Source of the DNA: JAJCYX01 sp965267175 | Lineage (GTDB): Bacteria > Chloroflexota > Dehalococcoidia > Lucifugimonadales > Lucifugimonadaceae | Direction of reading: 5' to 3' | DNA length: 64,000 bases | Assembly (NCBI GenBank): GCA_965267175.1 | Contig: OZ253938.1 | Location: 2,108,001-2,172,000 of the forward strand | In this document: in pieces, positions 1 through 9,694 of the stretch | Layout of the letters: every line of letters begins with the position of its first letter | How positions within the stretch are numbered: the stretch's first letter is position 1 | Position numbers and translations under genes: made by a program | Notes under the pieces: model-generated | Seen by the model: the letters and a program-made list of their open reading frames with translations, nothing else | What the model was told of the DNA's origin: nothing | The model's database searches: none

Positions 1-223
1 ACACGAGCATGACGGTAATGCTTCCCTTGAAGGAACGGCCGTCCGACGAAGCGCAGACCTGACCGATTTTCGAACTTGCACGGGAACACAACGGCCACGC
101 GCTAACGCCGGTCGTATGAAGTAATGCGTAAGTAACACATGGTTACCCACGGTTGGAGCCGGGGAACCACTGCGGCTCTGAAAGAGCCACAGGCGCAGCA
201 GGGACCAGAGCCAACGGCGGTCC

Positions 224-853
224 ATGCTGTCGGAGCCGGGAGCTGGACTGTTGAACGTAGCCCGGATCAGATACCTAGGACTTGCAATGGCGCTGGTAGC
301 CACTGCGTCCCTTGCCGCGTGCGCCCAGGCCGCTCCTCGCAACGAGCCGACGCCTACGGCTACGGCTCAGCCGGAACCCACCGCAACGCCTGAACCGGCC
401 ACTCCAACACCTGAACCGACTCGGACACCTGAGCCAACTCCGACTCCGACGGCACAGCCCGAGCCGGCCGCCACTCCAACGGTCGAGCCCACACCGGCCA
501 CATCGCCGACCGCCATCCCGGTCAGCAACACGCAGACCTACGAGCTTTCGTTGGAGATCGAAGGCGTTAGCGACGAGAGCATCGTGCGCGGCGACTCGAT
601 CATTCTCAAGGGTCAGACAGCCGCAGACGCCATCGTCAGCGTCAACGGCGTGATCGTGCCCGTGGACGAAACGGGCCGCTTCGAAGTGCCGCTAGCGCTC
701 GACGAAGGTCCGAACCAGATCGATGTCGTTGCCAGCGACCTCGACGGCACCTGGAGGAGTCAATCGTTCCTTGTCGTTTCGCTGCCTGAAGAGCCGACCC
801 CAACGCCCACGCCTTCGGTCACTCCCGAACCAACTGGGGAGAGCCAGGCATGA
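224..853 (+). CDS. Pro/Thr-stalk lipoprotein with C-terminal Ig-like domain
   Basis: Predicted exported lipoprotein of 209 residues. A hydrophobic signal ends in a lipobox (SLAAC, Cys near residue 33). A stalk of repeated Thr-Pro-Glu-Pro units follows to about residue 100, then a compact beta-rich domain (about 105-190) resembling the Ig-like/glucodextranase-B modules of bacterial surface proteins. The stalk probably holds that domain away from the membrane. The stop codon overlaps the ATG of the next gene (ATGA at 850-853), so the two are probably co-translated. A TTG at codon 10 is an alternative start that gives a more normal signal length. The lipoprotein call is firm. The ligand of the C-terminal domain is unknown. 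Confidence 0.75.
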   Translation: MLSEPGAGLLNVARIRYLGLAMALVATASLAACAQAAPRNEPTPTATAQPEPTATPEPATPTPEPTRTPEPTPTPTAQPEPAATPTVEPTPATSPTAIPVSNTQTYELSLEIEGVSDESIVRGDSIILKGQTAADAIVSVNGVIVPVDETGRFEVPLALDEGPNQIDVVASDLDGTWRSQSFLVVSLPEEPTPTPTPSVTPEPTGESQA

Positions 854-3800
854 AGCGTCTAGTCACAGTCCTGAACCATCTGTTTCCATCTCGGCTCCAG
901 TTCAATCTCACACCGGAACCGGGTAACACAGAAGTAATTGCCCCAACACGAATATTGAACGTGAAGGGACTGGGGCCGGGTGAAACCGACACCATTCCGG
1001 GGTCAAAACAGATGTCCACCAAGATTCCAACGGGCGCAACGCCTTCGAGCATCAAGCGGTACGCAGCAAAGACCGCAGCAGTGTTCGCAGCAGTTGCCCT
1101 TATTGCGGCCATGACGGTCCCGGCAATCGGGACCTCGCCAAGCCGCGCCAGCGCCGACCACGCACCGCTTGAGGCCATATTCGGCACAGTGGTCGAGGTC
1201 AAGCTGCCCGACACACTCGCCGTAGCCACGAACTCGGACGTCACAACGGTCATCGTCCCGTCCAACGACGTTTTCACGGGTGAAATCACTTCCATCGAGG
1301 ACATCACCGAAGGCGACCGCGTCGTCGGCTCGATTCACATCGCAGATGATGGTGTGACAACCGCAGATAAACTGCTGATCGTCCCCGATCTCACCAAGTC
1401 GGTCACCCGCCACATCCTCGGCGTCATACTCGAAATACAGGACGGCGTGATCGTTGTTCAGGACCGGGACGGCAACACGATCTCAATCGATGTACCGGAA
1501 GGCATCGAGATCCCCGAGGTCGGGACCGTTGTCACGGCCGTTGCACAGCTTGACCGTGCGACGGGCCGGCTCGAGGCGCAGGCGTTCGACCGTGTCGAAG
1601 ACGCAGTTCAGCGGCTGCAAGAAGCCAAAGACCGGGTCACCGACTCCGATCTCAAGGACGAGCTGGAAGAGCGGCTCGAAAGGGCGCGCGACCAGCACCT
1701 GAGCGCTCTCGAGCGTGCACGGCAGGGCCTTGAACGTGCACAGGCGGCGATCTCGGCGGCAATAGCCGAGCGTGACGAGGCACAGCGCAGGCTGGCCGAG
1801 GTGCAGTCACGCTTCGATGACCTTCGCCAGCGCTACGTACAGGAAGCGAGCGACCGTGATGAACGGCTCCCGGAACTCCGCACGGAAGGCACGCTGAACT
1901 ACGATGAAGATGAATGGGCCGAGCCAGAAGGCGAGTTCTCGCTCGTCCCACGCATCAACGATGCGGATGACAGCGTGACACACACGTTCACGTGGGACGA
2001 AAAGACGCTTGCGATCGTGCCGGTCGAGATCCGTGAGGCCGACCCGGATTCGCCGGCAGTCACAGCAACGCTCGCACGCAGCGTTGCGCTCCCACTGAAC
2101 GATGTTAAGAGCCTGATTCCATCCGGCTCGCAGGTGATGGTGCAGTACGACCCGAACACCGAGCCGGCACGTGCAACGCTCATCACCGTCCTGCCGCCAA
2201 CGCTGCCGGACGCGATCGAAGACGCCCTTGAAAGAGAGCGCCTCCGCAGTATCAACGGCTTCATAACACTGGTTGACGAGACACCGGAACTCGACGCCAC
2301 GATCGGTGTGATAGTTGTCGCCAACCGGCAGCACGACCTCAAGATCGCCGCCAAGATCACTGAAGAGACCGAGATCGAAGTGGACGGCAACCCGGCCCGC
2401 TTCAACCAGCTCGCCGCCGGCATGTCGGTTGAAGTTGAGTTCGACGCAGCGACCGCAGACCCGGCATCGGACGCAGCAGCGTCTCTGACCGGCCGTCTGA
2501 ACGCACTGCGCATCCGTGCGGTCTCTGAGATCGACGATGACGACGTTCACGTTGCCGGTGTTATCGCCGGCCTCGACCAGGAGACGCGCACTGTCGGCAT
2601 CCTGACGAGGGACGGAGACATCGTCAGAGCCCAGGTCGTTGATGAAGCGGTGATAGTGAAGGACGGCGTACAGAGCCGCTTCGGAGCGTTGGAGGTCGGT
2701 GACCTCGTGCTCGATGCGACACGCTTCAACCGCAACACGCTGGTGCTGACAAGGCTTGTCGTGCAGTCGCCGCGCGCGGTCGGGCTATCCGGCACCATCA
2801 CCGGCCTCGACCGCAACCCCGACAGGCTGACTATCACCACCGCCAACGGCCGGGTGCTCGTGGTCTTCGTCATCGATTCCACGATGATTCGCACCGAGAA
2901 CGGCACGCAGGTCCTATTCTCTCAGCTTTCAGTCGGAGACAAGGTTCTGAAGGGCGAGGCACAGCCTGTCCAGCGTGACGGACACACGGTGCTTGTCGGG
3001 CGTGAGCTCGTAGTCGGTGATTCGAACATCGCAACTGCTCGGGGAGTCGTCGCCCGTGTTGACGCAGACGCCGGCAACATCAGGATCGTCGCACGGAACA
3101 CGAGCGCGGGCGCAAACTCTCCTTCGAGGTTCATCGACCTCTCAGTTGCCGAGAACAACCGCTCCTTGCTGTTCAAGAACGATGAGCGGATAAGGACCCT
3201 TGCACCGGTTGAGCCCGGCGACATCGTCGAGTCTGTCTCTTACGTGACTTCGACCGGCACCATCGTCAAGATGTCGGTCGTCTCGCCCAACCTGCAGCGT
3301 GTGCGTGGTGTCGTCAGCGCGGTGACCTCGAACGGCCTAACTGTCTGGACCAGCAACGGACTCACCGTCGGGCTGGCTGTCGTAGACGAGACCGCCATCA
3401 CCCTCAACGGCAGGCGCATCACGTCGCTGCGCCTCGTCGACCGCGGTGACATCGTGGCAGAGGCCGTCTATATCGCAAGTGAAGCAAATCCTGCCCGTGG
3501 AGTGGCGCTCAAGATCACTTTGATCAGCCCTCTTCCCGTGCCAGGGGAGTCTCTCGTCCCGACCGACCCTGACGGCACCGAACTCGATCCGGGCGTGGTC
3601 GAGGCGACCGTTTCCGGTGTGATCGAGGAGATTTCGAACGAGGCCTGGGTGATTGGCGACCATAAATTCCTGGTCAACGAAAAGACAAGGTTCTTCGGTG
3701 AGAGGCCTCAGAAGGGCCTGGTCGCAAAGGCGACACTGGTGCTGGATGACGACGGAGAGTTCGTCGCCACGGCCATCAGCGTTGCTGGACGCCCTGACAC

Positions 3801-4536
3801 CAACCCGACCACCCGACCCGTTGAGATTCAGCCGGTAGAGCCCGGGGACGGACCCGACCTGGTGCGCATCCTTGGCAAGGTGCAGGATTTCGAACGCGGT
3901 GAAGAAGACAGACTGAAGCTGGTAGTAATCGACGGCGTGAACGTCGTGATCGTCAGCAACACAGTGATCGCAGGTGAGCCGGAGGTCGGCGTCAGCGCGC
4001 TCGCCGTTGTCAGGCGCACCCCTGGTGGAGCGGTCGTCGCCAACTCTGTCATATTCATCAAGCCCAAAAACTCCGGATCCGGCAACAACGATGACGAGAC
4101 GGGCATCGGACCTGGTGAAGAGCCGAAGGACCCATCGGACGACGACGTTCAACCGAGCGGTCCGGCCTCAACTCCCTCCGACGACGAGGACGACGTCAAT
4201 ATCCCTTCAACCACGCCTACTGAAGACGATGACAACAGCTCAGGAGGCAACACAGGCAGCACTACCGCCGAAGAATCGGACCTCAAACTCGAGACGATAA
4301 CCGTGGAGCGGATCAGCGGCCGAGTCGTGATCGCAGATGGCAAGACCTACCTGCTTAAGGCGGTACAGGTCCTGGGACTTGGCATCGGCGACACGCTCGA
4401 AGTCAGTGTGCGGAAAGTCGATGGAGACAAGATCGACACCGAGCTCAACTTGCTCGACAGGTTCGCCGTTACGAGCAACCCGCTCTACCAGGCGGACACC
4501 AGCTCCGGCTCGAACGCTCTGTTCGTCGCAGAGTAA
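850..4536 (+). CDS. Giant secreted multi-repeat protein (DUF5666-like modules) with coiled coil
   Basis: About 1,228 residues from 850. An ATG at 1012 is an alternative start that places a clear signal peptide (basic KR followed by an Ala/Val-rich core ending at SRASA) near the N terminus. The start at 850 has a GGGGAG ribosome site and overlaps the previous stop. After export come many about 65-90-residue beta modules built around G-x-[IV]-x-x-[IL] openings and VGDxV/GDIV turns, resembling DUF5666 repeats. They are interrupted at about residues 250-330 by a charged coiled coil. Near residues 1075-1140 there is an Asp/Ser/Thr/Pro-rich acidic linker, then one final module. There is no membrane anchor or sortase motif. 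Probably an extracellular structural or ion-binding protein acting with the upstream lipoprotein. The function is unknown. Confidence 0.7.
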   Translation: MKRLVTVLNHLFPSRLQFNLTPEPGNTEVIAPTRILNVKGLGPGETDTIPGSKQMSTKIPTGATPSSIKRYAAKTAAVFAAVALIAAMTVPAIGTSPSRASADHAPLEAIFGTVVEVKLPDTLAVATNSDVTTVIVPSNDVFTGEITSIEDITEGDRVVGSIHIADDGVTTADKLLIVPDLTKSVTRHILGVILEIQDGVIVVQDRDGNTISIDVPEGIEIPEVGTVVTAVAQLDRATGRLEAQAFDRVEDAVQRLQEAKDRVTDSDLKDELEERLERARDQHLSALERARQGLERAQAAISAAIAERDEAQRRLAEVQSRFDDLRQRYVQEASDRDERLPELRTEGTLNYDEDEWAEPEGEFSLVPRINDADDSVTHTFTWDEKTLAIVPVEIREADPDSPAVTATLARSVALPLNDVKSLIPSGSQVMVQYDPNTEPARATLITVLPPTLPDAIEDALERERLRSINGFITLVDETPELDATIGVIVVANRQHDLKIAAKITEETEIEVDGNPARFNQLAAGMSVEVEFDAATADPASDAAASLTGRLNALRIRAVSEIDDDDVHVAGVIAGLDQETRTVGILTRDGDIVRAQVVDEAVIVKDGVQSRFGALEVGDLVLDATRFNRNTLVLTRLVVQSPRAVGLSGTITGLDRNPDRLTITTANGRVLVVFVIDSTMIRTENGTQVLFSQLSVGDKVLKGEAQPVQRDGHTVLVGRELVVGDSNIATARGVVARVDADAGNIRIVARNTSAGANSPSRFIDLSVAENNRSLLFKNDERIRTLAPVEPGDIVESVSYVTSTGTIVKMSVVSPNLQRVRGVVSAVTSNGLTVWTSNGLTVGLAVVDETAITLNGRRITSLRLVDRGDIVAEAVYIASEANPARGVALKITLISPLPVPGESLVPTDPDGTELDPGVVEATVSGVIEEISNEAWVIGDHKFLVNEKTRFFGERPQKGLVAKATLVLDDDGEFVATAISVAGRPDTNPTTRPVEIQPVEPGDGPDLVRILGKVQDFERGEEDRLKLVVIDGVNVVIVSNTVIAGEPEVGVSALAVVRRTPGGAVVANSVIFIKPKNSGSGNNDDETGIGPGEEPKDPSDDDVQPSGPASTPSDDEDDVNIPSTTPTEDDDNSSGGNTGSTTAEESDLKLETITVERISGRVVIADGKTYLLKAVQVLGLGIGDTLEVSVRKVDGDKIDTELNLLDRFAVTSNPLYQADTSSGSNALFVAE

Positions 4537-4540
4537 CCGG

Positions 4541-5791
4541 CTAGCTGCTCGCCGCCCGGTCGCTCCTCAACCGTGCACTCCTGAACCTGTTACGCGCCGC
4601 AAAGCGCTGCTGGCTCTCAATGCTCAGCGTCATAGGCACCGAGATGAGCAGCAGCACCGCCATCACGGTGAACGCAATCCTGTATGTGTCCGTCAGGTCG
4701 AACATGAAACCCGCGAACGCGGCGCCAAACGCTCCGAAGACGGCGTTGATGGAGCTGACCAGCCCGAGCACGTTGCCGTAGCTCTCTCTCCCAAAGTAGT
4801 CGGCCAGAAGAGCAAGCCTGATCGGCACCGAAGCTCCGAAGCCAAGGCCGAAGCAGATCGTGTAGATCGGAATCGGACTCGCGCCGAGCGACACGCCAAA
4901 CAGGTCGGTATTGACCAGCCCAATCGCCAGAATCCCGATGCCCTCCACGCCAAGTGCCGCGGCGAGGAACATCCGCTTGTTGAGTCGGTCGCCCCACGCC
5001 GCAACCAGCAGCCTCCCCGCAAGGTCGCCGATCGCCACTGCGCCGAACGCAAACGCCGCCAGTTGTGCGCTGATCCCCGCCTCGTCCAGCGCGTCGATGT
5101 GAGTGATGTTCGATGCGCTGGCGAACTGTCCGAAGCTCGAGACGAGCGCGAGCTGCCAGAAGAAACGCATACGCAGTACCTGGCCGGTAGACACCCGCGG
5201 CATGCTCCTGATCCGTCGACGGTTTCGAGGCTTCGGCTCGGCGCTCGCTGTTGCAGCAGCGGCCTCGTCCTTTTTCGGCTCGGGAGGATCGCCATCCGGC
5301 CGCATGCCGTAGTCCTCAGGGAACTGCCGCATCACCATCATCGCCGGGAACCCGACGACCCAGAAGCCAACGCCGATAGCGAACAGCATCTCCCGCCAGC
5401 CGAACTCGTCCACCATCCCACTCAGTAGCGGCACGAACAGGCCGCCGAGGCCGGACGACGCCATCAGGATGCCGAGCGCCCTGGCCCTGTTACGGGAGAA
5501 CCAGTTGCTAACGGTGACCACCAGCACGATGAATGTGCCGAACGACATGCCGATGGTCAGCAGCACTATGACGAGGTAGAACTGCCATAGCGTCTGCACT
5601 TGGCTCATCAGGATGAACGATAGGCCGGTGATCGCCACACCGAACGACATCACCTTGCGTGTGCCGTAACGGGTGATGACGGAGCCGATGAAAGGCGAGA
5701 TCATGCCGCCTTCGAGCCGCTGTATCGATACAGCGGCTCCCACCGCCCCCCTGCTCCAGCCAAACGTGTCGACGATGATGTCGAAGAACAC
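4541..5791 (-). CDS. MFS transporter (OxlT/MCT-like)
   Basis: Twelve-helix-type major facilitator. Visible are the loop after TM2 with RYGTRKVMS (motif A-like), NWFSRNRARALG before TM5, a long charged central loop rich in Pro/Lys/Arg, and a second six-helix half ending near the convergent gene, with only 4 bp between stops. The family imports or exchanges small organic anions, but the substrate cannot be read from sequence. The first usable start is GTG at 5791, yet the same frame upstream to about 5875 encodes the typical first helix (FYGWWVV followed by a Gly-rich run). The real protein therefore almost certainly begins further upstream, where I find no ATG, GTG or TTG before an in-frame stop. 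The start is unresolved. Confidence 0.82.
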   Translation of the reverse strand: MFFDIIVDTFGWSRGAVGAAVSIQRLEGGMISPFIGSVITRYGTRKVMSFGVAITGLSFILMSQVQTLWQFYLVIVLLTIGMSFGTFIVLVVTVSNWFSRNRARALGILMASSGLGGLFVPLLSGMVDEFGWREMLFAIGVGFWVVGFPAMMVMRQFPEDYGMRPDGDPPEPKKDEAAAATASAEPKPRNRRRIRSMPRVSTGQVLRMRFFWQLALVSSFGQFASASNITHIDALDEAGISAQLAAFAFGAVAIGDLAGRLLVAAWGDRLNKRMFLAAALGVEGIGILAIGLVNTDLFGVSLGASPIPIYTICFGLGFGASVPIRLALLADYFGRESYGNVLGLVSSINAVFGAFGAAFAGFMFDLTDTYRIAFTVMAVLLLISVPMTLSIESQQRFAARNRFRSARLRSDRAASS

Positions 5792-5894
5792 TGCGAAGCC
5801 GCGCCAGAAGACGGCGGACGCATAGAACTGGACTGAGCCGCCGCCTGCGACGACCCACCAGCCGTAGAAGATTCCCTTGCCTCTGGAGCCCGTC

Positions 5895-6893
5895 TTAACG
5901 TCTCCCCGTGCTGTTCGAATCGGAGGCGTGCTCCGGCGTGTCCGTCATATCGATCAGGAAGCTGCGCAGGGCGGCGTTGAACATCGCAGGGTTATCGCCC
6001 GAAACTCTGTGACCTGCGTCCGGTATCGAGACCAGCCGGCTGTCCGAGATCACATCGGCCATGCGCGCAACGATCGCAGCGTCCGTGATATCGCTCTCTT
6101 CGCCCCGCACAAGCAGTGTGGGCATCGTGAGGCGTTCCAGCGCCGCCCAGCGGCTCTCAGGAGCGCCGTATGTGCTGTGCAGCGTGTTGATGGCCGGGTC
6201 GTACTTCCACGTCCATCTGCCAGCGCCGTTCCTCCCGACTGAGTGCACCAGCGAGCTCCGCACCTGTTCAACGGACCGCCACGGCGTTAGTTGTCGCACC
6301 TTCTCCACAAGCTCGCCCAGCGAATCAAACTCACCCGGCCCCGACGTGAAGTTGCGGATGCTCTCCCTGCCCTCGCGCTTCGACTCCGGAGCAGATTCAG
6401 CGATCACCAGTCCCCGCACGCTATCCGGATTGTTCGCGGCATACGTGTAGGCGAGCGTTCCTCCGAGGGAGAGACCGCAGATGAAAGGATTTCTAAAGGA
6501 AATCGAAGCGACAAACGCGTCGATATCTGCGTATAAGTCATCGAAGGAGTACGAACCGCCGGGCGCGCGGCCACTTTCGCCGTGGCCTCGCAGATCAACC
6601 GAAACGACGTGGCAGATGTCACGGACGGCCAGCGCGGCAAAGTCCCACGAATGGGCCTGCTGGGCGAAACCGTGTATGAAAAGGAGCTTGGGCAGATGAG
6701 CGTTGCCCCAGTCGAGATACCTGAGGCAGATGCCGTTTACTTCGGCAACTCGGCTCTCAGGCGGCTCGGGGGTGACGAAATCCAGCTCAAGGTCGGCAGC
6801 GGCACGCAAGGTGTCATCGAACCAGCCGTCTGGACCTGCCGAGGGCACGGCACGGCCGCTACAGCCACTATTTGCATCATCTGAGCCTGTCAT
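5895..6893 (-). CDS. Alpha/beta hydrolase
   Basis: Serine hydrolase of the alpha/beta fold. The oxyanion-hole motif LLFIHGFAQ, the nucleophile elbow GLSLGG (Ser) and the late GHRVSGDNP (catalytic His) are all present in order, with an acidic residue in the region LLVRGEESDITD. Length (about 332 residues from the ATG at 6893; a TTG at 6926 would add 11) is normal plus a non-conserved N-terminal tail of about 50 residues. It probably cleaves an ester, lactone or C-C bond in a small molecule, and the exact substrate is unknown. It lies immediately upstream of the MFS gene on the same strand, so the two may form a transport-and-hydrolysis unit. Confidence 0.82.
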   Translation of the reverse strand: MTGSDDANSGCSGRAVPSAGPDGWFDDTLRAAADLELDFVTPEPPESRVAEVNGICLRYLDWGNAHLPKLLFIHGFAQQAHSWDFAALAVRDICHVVSVDLRGHGESGRAPGGSYSFDDLYADIDAFVASISFRNPFICGLSLGGTLAYTYAANNPDSVRGLVIAESAPESKREGRESIRNFTSGPGEFDSLGELVEKVRQLTPWRSVEQVRSSLVHSVGRNGAGRWTWKYDPAINTLHSTYGAPESRWAALERLTMPTLLVRGEESDITDAAIVARMADVISDSRLVSIPDAGHRVSGDNPAMFNAALRSFLIDMTDTPEHASDSNSTGRR

Positions 6894-7013
6894 CCAAACC
6901 TGTCCAGATCTCTCGACCGCCAGCAAAAGCCCAACTACTCATACACCGCTGCCAGGGAACACAGTATCGACAACGAAGTAACAACGACCGGTCAGCCCCG
7001 TTTCGGAGGCAGG

Positions 7014-8549
7014 ATGGGCCGAGCCTTGCGAACCGGCATTGGCGGTCGCCGAGCGATAGTTCCAGTGGCCGCTATTGTTGCACTCGCAGCCGTTGCCTGC
7101 TCTTCGGCATCAGAACCGGAACCGACACCCATCCGTGCCCAGCCGCCTGCAACCCCCACAGTCGCCGGTCCAACCGCCACGCCAGAACCGCTCATCATCC
7201 CAACTTCGACCCCTCGCCCGGCGCCGACTGATGACGACAGGCTCGGGTTCGCGCTCATGCTGCGGCTCTTCGACTTCCAACGCGGGCCTGACATCGACGT
7301 AATAGGCCAGATGGTCGATCTCAACCACCCGGGCCTGGTCGCGCCGCTGGTGGAGATCACAGGGTTCGCGTTTGAAGAGAGCATAGCGAACGCCATCGGC
7401 AACGCCCTGTTCCTGCTCACAGGCGAGAACCTCGGCGGCGGCTTCGAGTCGCAGCCAGCATGGTTGGAGTGGTTGGCCGAGCACCCTGAATACGAGCCTA
7501 TCCCCGGCTATGCCCAGTGGAAAGGCGACTTCTACACACAGATCGCCCGCGGTCTCGACAGCTTCCTCTACGAAGACGTGCCGACCCGCATACCGCTCTG
7601 GGGTGTTCAGTTCGGAGGCGTTGGCAAAGACGGCATCCCGTCACTCGACAACCCGATCTTCGTCAGCCCAGAAGAGGCGACATATCTAGATCCAAACGAG
7701 CGTGTCTTCGGAATCGTCGTCAACGGCGAAGCCCGCGCCTACCCGGAACGCATCATGCGCGTCCATGAGCTGTCCAACGACGTTGTCGGAGGGCGTCCGG
7801 TCGCTCTCGTCTATTGAACGCTCTGCGGAACGGGCATCCTGTTCGATGCCGAGATTGACGGAAGAGTGTTCGAGTTCGGCACGTCCGGCTTCCTGCACCA
7901 GAGCAACAAGCTCATGTTCGACCGCGGGACAGACTCGCTCTGGCAGTCGCTGACGGGCGAGCCGGTGATGGGCGAACTGGCCCACAGCGGCCTGCGGCTC
8001 GATTTCCTGCCCGTCAACTTCACGACATGGGAAGACTGGCTGGCCCGCAATCCAGAAACCTCCGTCCTGGCGCTCGAACAGGGACAGCGAGTCGAGTATC
8101 ACCACCCGGACAGCCCGAACGCCGTCTACTCGGACTACTTCTCGACGCCGGACGTGTGGTTCCCGGCTTACCTTCGCAATGAAGAGCTGGAGGAGAAGAG
8201 CAGGATCTACGGGGTGGAGTTCGGCAACGCGGCGACCGCGTATCCGCTCGACTCGCTTGCAGAGGCGCAGGTGATCAACGACCGCGTTGGCATCCTCGAT
8301 GTGGTGATCACGCATGATGCCGAGTCAGGGCTTGTCCGCGGCTATGAAACCGGCGGCAGAAACTTCAGCCGCGGCCCTGAACCGGGACAGCTTCTTGATG
8401 ATTCCGGTGTAATGTGGAATGAGAGGGAAGACGGCCTCGAAGCCTCGGACGGCTCCGGCACGGTGTTGGAGCGAGTGACCGGGCTCGAGTCGTTCTGGTT
8501 CGGATGGTTCGCCTTCCGTCCGCACTCTCAGATCTACCGAGCAAAATGA
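7014..8549 (+). CDS. DUF3179 lipoprotein with in-frame TGA at the first position of CxxC (candidate selenoprotein)
   Basis: One continuous frame of 512 codons is interrupted only by TGA at 7815-7817. The N terminus is a lipoprotein signal (AAVACSS, Cys 29) plus a Thr/Pro stalk. Both sides of the TGA match the DUF3179 family: the upstream part ends GGRPVALVY and the downstream part starts TLCGTGILFD and continues EFGTSGFLHQSN. Known family members read YC-x-x-CxxG...FD at this place (recalled from the family), so TGA sits exactly where the first Cys of CxxC is expected. The predicted residue 268 would be Sec in a U-T-L-C redox motif. A GGAGG ribosome site precedes 7014. The stop overlaps the next start (ATGA at 8546-8549). 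The alternatives are a single-base nonsense mutation or a sequencing error. No selenocysteine machinery lies in this window. Confidence 0.8.
7815..7850 (+). promoter_or_regulatory. Candidate selenocysteine UGA with SECIS-like hairpin
   Basis: TGA at 7815-7817 is followed, 15 nt later, by a perfect 6-bp stem GGCATC (7833-7838) / GATGCC (7845-7850) closing the 6-nt loop CTGTTC. Stem position and loop distance (21 nt from the TGA to the loop) are in the range known for bacterial SECIS elements, and the loop contains a G. Against it, the G is the third loop base rather than one of the first two. A competing pairing, GAACGGG with CCTGTTC (one G-T pair), is also possible. The call rests mainly on the TGA position in the protein family. 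The hairpin is supporting evidence only. Confidence 0.5.
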
Positions 8550-9694
8550 GCTCCTCCATAAAGATAGGTCGGATCAGCGGCATCCCCATCGCTATCCACC
8601 CAACGTGGATCATCGCGTTCTTCTTCATCGCGTGGACGATCGCATCGCTCTTCGAAAGGTCGTTCCCGTCCTGGAGCACAACCCAGTACTGGACAGGCGC
8701 AGTGCTCGGGTCACTTGCGCTATTCATCTCGGTGCTTATCCATGAGCTTGCCCATTCACTTGTCGCGCAGCGGCTTGGACTACCAGTCGACGGCATAACG
8801 CTCTTCATTTTTGGTGGCGTCAGCCAGATCCGCGGCAAGTACACCCGGCCGCGAGACGAGTTCCTCGTGGCGTTTGCAGGACCGCTCTCATCGCTGGTCA
8901 TCGGAGGACTGGCGCTACTCCTCTGGCTTGCGCTTGCACCGGACAGAGGCCAGGACCCCGGCATCCTGCTGGGAATCATCTTCTATCTCGGCTTCATGAA
9001 CATCCTTCTCGGGGTGTTCAACATGCTGCCGGGATTCCCGCTCGACGGAGGACGTGTGCTGCGCTCAGTCGTCTGGGGCTGGACTAAGAAGGAGGCCACC
9101 GGAACTCGCGTCGCAGCGACCGTTGGCAATCTGGTCGCATGGGGCTTGATCGGCCTTGGAGTCCTGCAGTTCACGACCGGCAATGTTTTCGGTGGAATCT
9201 GGATGGCCTTCATCGGCCTCTTCCTGCAGTCAGCCTCAAGGGACGAGCGCCGGGCCGAACGTCTTAAAAGCGCCATCGGTGCTGTGCCGCTGCGCAGCGT
9301 CGTCCAGCGGACACCTGAAGTTGCCGCCTCTACGGACCGCGTCTCTGACGTGATGGCGAACATCATCTCGCGAGGCTTCCAGAGGGTCGTGCCGATCATC
9401 GAAGACGGCTCGCCGATAGGGTTCTTTTCTGCTGAAGACGCCGAACGCTTTCCGTCAACTGAGTGGCACAACCTGTCAGCAGGCGGCGTAATCAGGCGGC
9501 AGGAACCGTACGCTGTCCAGTTCTCCGATGACGCGGTTGATGTGCTGGAAACGATGGTGGCGAGGCGAATTCCCTACGCGCTGGTACTGGCTATCGACAA
9601 CGTTGTGGGCGTGGTCGGACGGGCCGACCTCGAAGAGCTGATCCGAGTTATGAGGTCCGACGACGGCGCGTCTGCTGAGCAGCCGCCGGTTTAG
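8546..9694 (+). CDS. Site-2-protease-like M50 metallopeptidase with C-terminal CBS region
   Basis: Intramembrane zinc protease of 382 residues starting at the ATG that overlaps the DUF3179 stop. The zinc motif HELAH is at about residues 66-70 in a transmembrane helix. The second conserved motif is FPLDGGRVLRS (the Asp ligand), which lies after further hydrophobic helices. The soluble C terminus (about 250-380) has the spacing of a CBS pair (SDVMANIISRGFQRVVPIIEDG and a later repeat), which in this subgroup may sense nucleotides. The family cleaves membrane-anchored regulators or clears signal peptides. Overlap with the upstream gene suggests co-expression. The last 47 bp overlap the convergent histidine kinase gene. 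Confidence 0.9.
   Translation: MSSSIKIGRISGIPIAIHPTWIIAFFFIAWTIASLFERSFPSWSTTQYWTGAVLGSLALFISVLIHELAHSLVAQRLGLPVDGITLFIFGGVSQIRGKYTRPRDEFLVAFAGPLSSLVIGGLALLLWLALAPDRGQDPGILLGIIFYLGFMNILLGVFNMLPGFPLDGGRVLRSVVWGWTKKEATGTRVAATVGNLVAWGLIGLGVLQFTTGNVFGGIWMAFIGLFLQSASRDERRAERLKSAIGAVPLRSVVQRTPEVAASTDRVSDVMANIISRGFQRVVPIIEDGSPIGFFSAEDAERFPSTEWHNLSAGGVIRRQEPYAVQFSDDAVDVLETMVARRIPYALVLAIDNVVGVVGRADLEELIRVMRSDDGASAEQPPV

Noticed and set aside
819..4343. Several long minus-strand frames opposite the giant repeat protein
   Set aside because: They have no ribosome sites, biased Asp/Val/Arg composition and no family signs. The plus frame explains the region.
7014..8549. Treating the DUF3179 gene as two separate genes
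   Set aside because: Both parts belong to one domain, the frame is the same, and the second part has no start or ribosome site near the TGA.
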